Position numbers and translations under genes: made by a program. Below, in pieces: positions 60,371-64,000 of a DNA stretch of 64,000 nt. Numbering within the stretch: the first letter of the stretch is position 1; every line of letters begins with the position of its first letter. A model generated the notes under the pieces. It had not been told where the DNA came from. It was given only the letters and a program-made list of their open reading frames with translations, and did no database searches. The DNA is from Eriocheir sinensis (lineage: Eukaryota > Arthropoda > Malacostraca > Decapoda > Varunidae): NCBI RefSeq assembly GCF_024679095.1, contig NC_066518.1, positions 9,711,083 to 9,775,082 of the forward strand. The letters are read 5' to 3'.

Positions 60371-61640
60371 ATTGCGTCTTTGTCTTTCTTTATCTTTGCC
60401 TCTTTCTTCGTCTGTTTATCTTTATCTCTTTCTTTGCTTCGTATTACACTTTTTGTTCTCTTTCTGCCTTCTTTATCTCACCTTTATTTCATTTGTGTCT
60501 TTTTTCCTTTGCTGTAACTTTCTTTTTTTCTATTTATTTAGTACTTCGGTTCCTTTGTTCCTCATCCTTTGTTTCCCTTTTATCCTTTCTCCTCTTCCAT
60601 CTTTATTTACTCCTTTTCCCTTTTAGTCTATCTCTATTTATTTCATTTACGCCTATTCTCTCTTTCGTAACTGCTTCTCTCTTTTATATGTTTATTTACT
60701 CCACTTCCCTTGTTCCTCTTCCTTTGTTTCCCTTTCATCCTCTTTCTTCTTCCGTCTCTATTTTTCTCTTTTTCCTCTTACCCTCTCTGTCTTCTCCTTT
60801 CTGTTACACTCCTGATCTTACTCTTTTTCTGCCTTTGCTTCCTTCCTTCCTGTTTTCTCTTTCATTCAATCGATTCGTCTTTCTTTTATTTTTATTTTCT
60901 TTCGTTCTTTGTTTCAGTTTCTCTTTCCTCTGTTACTTTCTTTTCCTTGCCTCTCCTTCCCCCCTTCGTTACATGCTTTCTTGAGTTCTCTCCCTCTCCT
61001 CTCTCTTTGATCTTCCCTCGGTTCGGTTCCCCCTCTCTTTTTTTCCTTTTTGCCATTCTTTCTCCCGTCATCTTTACTTACCTAACTTTTTTTCTTCACT
61101 TTTCATCTGAGTTTCCTTTCGCTCCCTTTACTTTCTTTGTTTAATATTTCTGTTCATCTTTCCTTCATTTCTTTTTCTCATTATTCATATTTCCTCTACA
61201 GTTTCCCCTCCTTTCCGTTCTTAATTCCGTCAATCTTTTCTTCTTTCCTTTTATTTCCCTTTCTTTTTTTTCGTTTATTGATATTTCTGTCCATTGTTTA
61301 TTATTTCTTCTTCCTCATTCCTTTTTTTTCTTTTCATCCTCAACCCCTTTTTATTCCTCTTTCCTTTTCTTTTCTTTTTCGTTCCTCTTTTCGTGTATTA
61401 ATATTTCTGTCTATCCCTCCTTCATACCTTCTTCCTACCGTTCCTTTTTCCTTTCCATCTTTCTCTCCTTTCCGCCTCTCCCTCCTTCTGTCTTTCCTTC
61501 TTTCCTATTTCCCCTTCCTTCTTCCTTTCTTCCTTCCATCCTTCTGACAGTTTTCCCACCATCCTTCTCTCCTCGTTTGCATCCTTCCTTCCTTCCTTCC
61601 TTCCTTCCTTCCTTCCTTCTTACTGCCTTCCCACCTCGTT
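60370..61640. repeat. T/C-rich block with TTCC microsatellite
   Basis: TTTCTTT, TTTATTT and CTTCC words. TATTAATATTTCTGT-like words are near 61142, 61279 and 61396, a decayed about 117-137 bp repeat. (CTTC)n at 61581-61619. Confidence 0.7.
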
Positions 61641-61708
61641 TGCATCTTTCCTTACCCCTCTCCTTCTTCCATCCTTCACAACTGGCGCCTTCATTAAGAT
61701 CCCGACCT

Positions 61709-62090
61709 TATTGTGTGTGTGTGTGTGTGTGTGTGGAGGGTTAAAGATCAACAATGGAGTTCAAGGTCGACTCGAACATATATAGATCAGACGTCACTAT
61801 ATGAAAAAAAAAAAGATAAAAGGAAAAAAAAACGAAAAATATCCATCCACTAACCACGAGCCTCAACGTCGACGGGGACTCACTGACGTTTGAAAAAAAA
61901 AGGGAGATAAAAAAGGATGTTAATATATACACAGGCCGGAAGGTCAGAGGGAGCCTTGAAAGTTTAACAACACGCCCTTCCCGTCCCCCCCTGAGAGTAG
62001 TGGGGAGACAAGGGGGAGATGTAAATAATAAGGGAGGAGGAGGAGGAGGAGGAGGAGAAGGAAAAGAAGAAGAAGAAGAAGAAGAAAGTA
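61709..62090. other. (GT)n then complex sequence, no gene
   Basis: (GT)n at 61709-61734. 61740-62030 is complex with A-runs. GGA/GAA tract at 62035-62088. Confidence 0.6.
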
Positions 62091-62094
62091 AATT

Positions 62095-63250
62095 GAAGGC
62101 GGTGTGATAGAATGTCGAAAAAAGTATTGACAGTCTTCAGCGATGAGAAGAAAAGGTCATATAAAAGTAAACGAGAGAGGAAGGAACGGAGTGTAAGATG
62201 ATTAGCGTCGATTTTGTGAAAGAAACGAAAATTAACGCATCAAAAAGTGGAGCGCCTCGTTGAGCAAAAAACATAAATAAATAAATAAATAAATAAATAA
62301 AATAAAATAAAGTAAAATAAAATAAAATAAAATAAATAAATAAATGGAAATGTCAAAGTAAAGGCTGAATAACGATGATGTGAAAAAGAAAAGAGTAAGG
62401 TAAAACACACATTGCAGAAAGGAAAAAAACATATTGATACACAAACGAAGAAAAAAAGAGGATATGTAGTAGATTAATAAATGAATGCGTCATAGTCAAG
62501 ACTGAGTAACGATAAAGTAAAACAAAAAAAGAGCACGATAGAAGACGCATTACAGAAACGAAATAAAAAAAAGTTAAAGTTTTAAGAGAAATTACCCAGT
62601 GAAGAAAAAAATAATAATAAACGTATGCAGATTAGTGGAGGTGTGATAGAGCTTAGACAGAGGAGCGAGATAATGAAAAGGTGCGGAAGACAACTCGCAT
62701 TAAAAGTAGCGAAGGAAAAAAAATATGAAGTCGAACAGAAATTAGTTAGAAAAAAAGGACACGTGAAGGGGGAAAGAAGGAGCTTAGAGTGAGTTAGGTG
62801 GATGTAATGAAAGGGGCTTGGAGGAAGTCTCGTTAAATGTGGTGAAGGAAAAAAATATTGACGGTTTAACAAGGATGACGAAAAAAACGGTGATGTGAAA
62901 GTAAAGGAGAGAGGAAAAGGACGGAGTGTGTGTATGATGATTAACGTCGATTTTGTGAAAGAAACGTGAAATAACGAAAAAAAAGGAAAAAGAAATATGG
63001 ACAATTTTCAAGGATAGCAAAAAGAAGGTGATATAAAAAGTAAACGAGAAAAGAAGAGACAGAAATATATGATGATTAACGTCGATTTTGTGAAAGAAAC
63101 GGAAATTAACGCATAGAAAAAGTAGAGAGTTTCGTTGGGGAAAAAAATAAATCGTTCAGTCGTGAGTAAAAAGAAAATTATTAACGTACATTTTATTAAA
63201 GGAACGTGAATTATCGCATAAAAATAGTTTCGTTGAGGGGAAAAAAAAGC
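62095..63250. repeat. AT-rich degenerate tandem array, core unit about 135 bp
   Basis: CGTCGATTTTGTGAAAGAAACG is conserved at about 62206, 62945 and 63080, with a diverged copy at 63185. Units also carry TATTGACRGT, CGGAGTGT and GTTTCGTTGRGG. An intervening variant with GAGTAACGATAAAG and GCATTACAGAAACG fills 62340-62560. A (TAAA)n/(TAAAA)n microsatellite lies at 62273-62344. This looks like an old satellite. Confidence 0.75.
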
Positions 63251-63315
63251 CGCCAGTCGTACAGTCATTAGCAAAAAAGAAAAGATAAAAAAGCTTAAAT
63301 AAAGAAGGATTAGGA

Positions 63316-63392
63316 AGAGGAGGAGGAGGAGAAGGAGGAGGAGGAGGAGGAGGAGGAGGAGGAGGAGGAGGAGGAGGAGGAGGAGGAGGAGG
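63316..63392. repeat. (GGA)n microsatellite
   Basis: Nearly perfect GGA triplets with one AGA interruption. The poly-Pro and poly-Leu minus frames are artefacts. Confidence 0.95.
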
Positions 63393-63543
63393 GACAGCCA
63401 AGGAGGAATGTTAATGAAAGAGTGCAAATGAAACACGTTCTGCGACAAAAAGAGATAAGATCCTAGAATGCAAACAGCAGATCGAAGAAGAGGCGAATAA
63501 TGGCGGGGTGTAGATAGGCAGCGCCATAAACACTCACCCGAAA

Positions 63544-64000
63544 TTAGAGGTACAGAGGATTTTGGGGCAATATATGAGATAGCAAACTAGGCCAGTAAAT
63601 TAGGCGGAACAGAACGATGAGTATAAGGGAATCTACTGAGTCGGGTCGTATTATTAGACATTTCGCCGCCCAAGAACACATATTTGACAAGGCTTTCGTA
63701 GGAGTTGTGGGCATTTCCAGGAGTAGTTTTATGACCCTGGTGGTAGTTTGACCCTTCCTCTGTACCGTGAACCTAAAGAAACACTCATTGGAACCCGATT
63801 GACCCCCTCTTTGACCTTTAGAAATAGCTGATGTGAGAAACGAAAGTATCTTATAATACCGACCATAAAGTTTTTTGGAGGGTATAGCAGCCGTGGACAT
63901 ATGAGAGGAGAGGATCGAGACACCGCTCCACCCGAAATTGACCTCTGTTTGGGCCACTCCTTGCTCTTCTCTTTAATAGGAGCAGCGATTAGCGGACTTT
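63544..64000 (+). mobile_element. Dispersed repeat X, copy C, joined to a LINE-like 3' tail (cut by window end)
   Basis: 63660-63880 matches copies A and B. The sequence then continues through CTCTGTTTGGGCCACTCC into ATAGGAGCAGCGATTAGCGG, the tail seen at 14990 and 15481, and is truncated by the window end. This orientation suggests X is the upstream part of an element ending in that tail. On minus, 63544-63957 is open for 137 codons and includes the stretch shared with copy A. With the tail orientation the coding reading would be antisense, so the frame may be coincidental. Element class unknown: long SINE-like or LINE 3' region. Confidence 0.6.

Overview
This is eukaryotic, almost certainly arthropod, nuclear DNA. 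The best fit is a decapod crustacean, probably a crab. The reasons are: an extreme density of long perfect (GA)n, (GT)n and (GGA)n microsatellites; interspersed TTAGG pentamers, the arthropod telomere unit; and degenerate LINE 3' ends and LINE-like 3' tails of a kind I recall as very common in crab genomes. The species call is inference from memory, not from a search. No prokaryotic operons, rRNA, convincing tRNA, CRISPR or viral genes were seen.

Layout. Most of the 64 kb is simple-sequence DNA arranged in kilobase blocks that are nearly all purine or nearly all pyrimidine on one strand. These blocks are punctuated by dinucleotide runs up to about 195 bp and by minisatellites with units of 22 to 160 bp. 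Nearly every long open frame here (Ser-Leu, Arg-Glu, poly-Pro, poly-Glu and Lys-Arg runs) is a translation of these repeats and is not annotated as a gene.

The main interruptions are as follows. (1) 11.2-14.1 kb is a CpG/GC-rich island with GC boxes, a good Kozak ATG and splice-site-like sequences; it is the best candidate for a promoter and first exons, preceded by a juxtaposed acceptor/donor at 11.3 kb. (2) 14.6-16.1 kb holds a local duplication, a SINE-like head, LINE 3' tails, two tandem LINE reverse-transcriptase C-termini and one copy of a dispersed repeat (called family X here). (3) 20.97-21.42 kb is a second copy of X with an internal triplication. (4) 23.18-23.72 kb is a 138-bp tandem repeat, followed by a short GC island with clustered CAGGTG boxes and a G16 run. 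(5) 35.67-37.12 kb holds TTAGG arrays in both orientations and a 132-bp repeat. (6) 42.2-42.7 kb is a truncated non-LTR retrotransposon. (7) 53.85-54.65 kb has a CAGT-rich tract followed by a low-complexity-free small ORF. (8) 62.1-63.25 kb is an AT-rich degenerate tandem array. (9) 63.5-64.0 kb is a third X copy joined to a LINE-like tail cut by the window end.

No complete protein-coding gene can be demonstrated. The window reads as intergenic and/or long-intron DNA with at most one promoter-proximal region. I found no evidence for a novel biological system. The most interesting points are the X repeat family, the convergent TTAGG blocks, the candidate recursive splice site and the unusual set of codon-length minisatellites.
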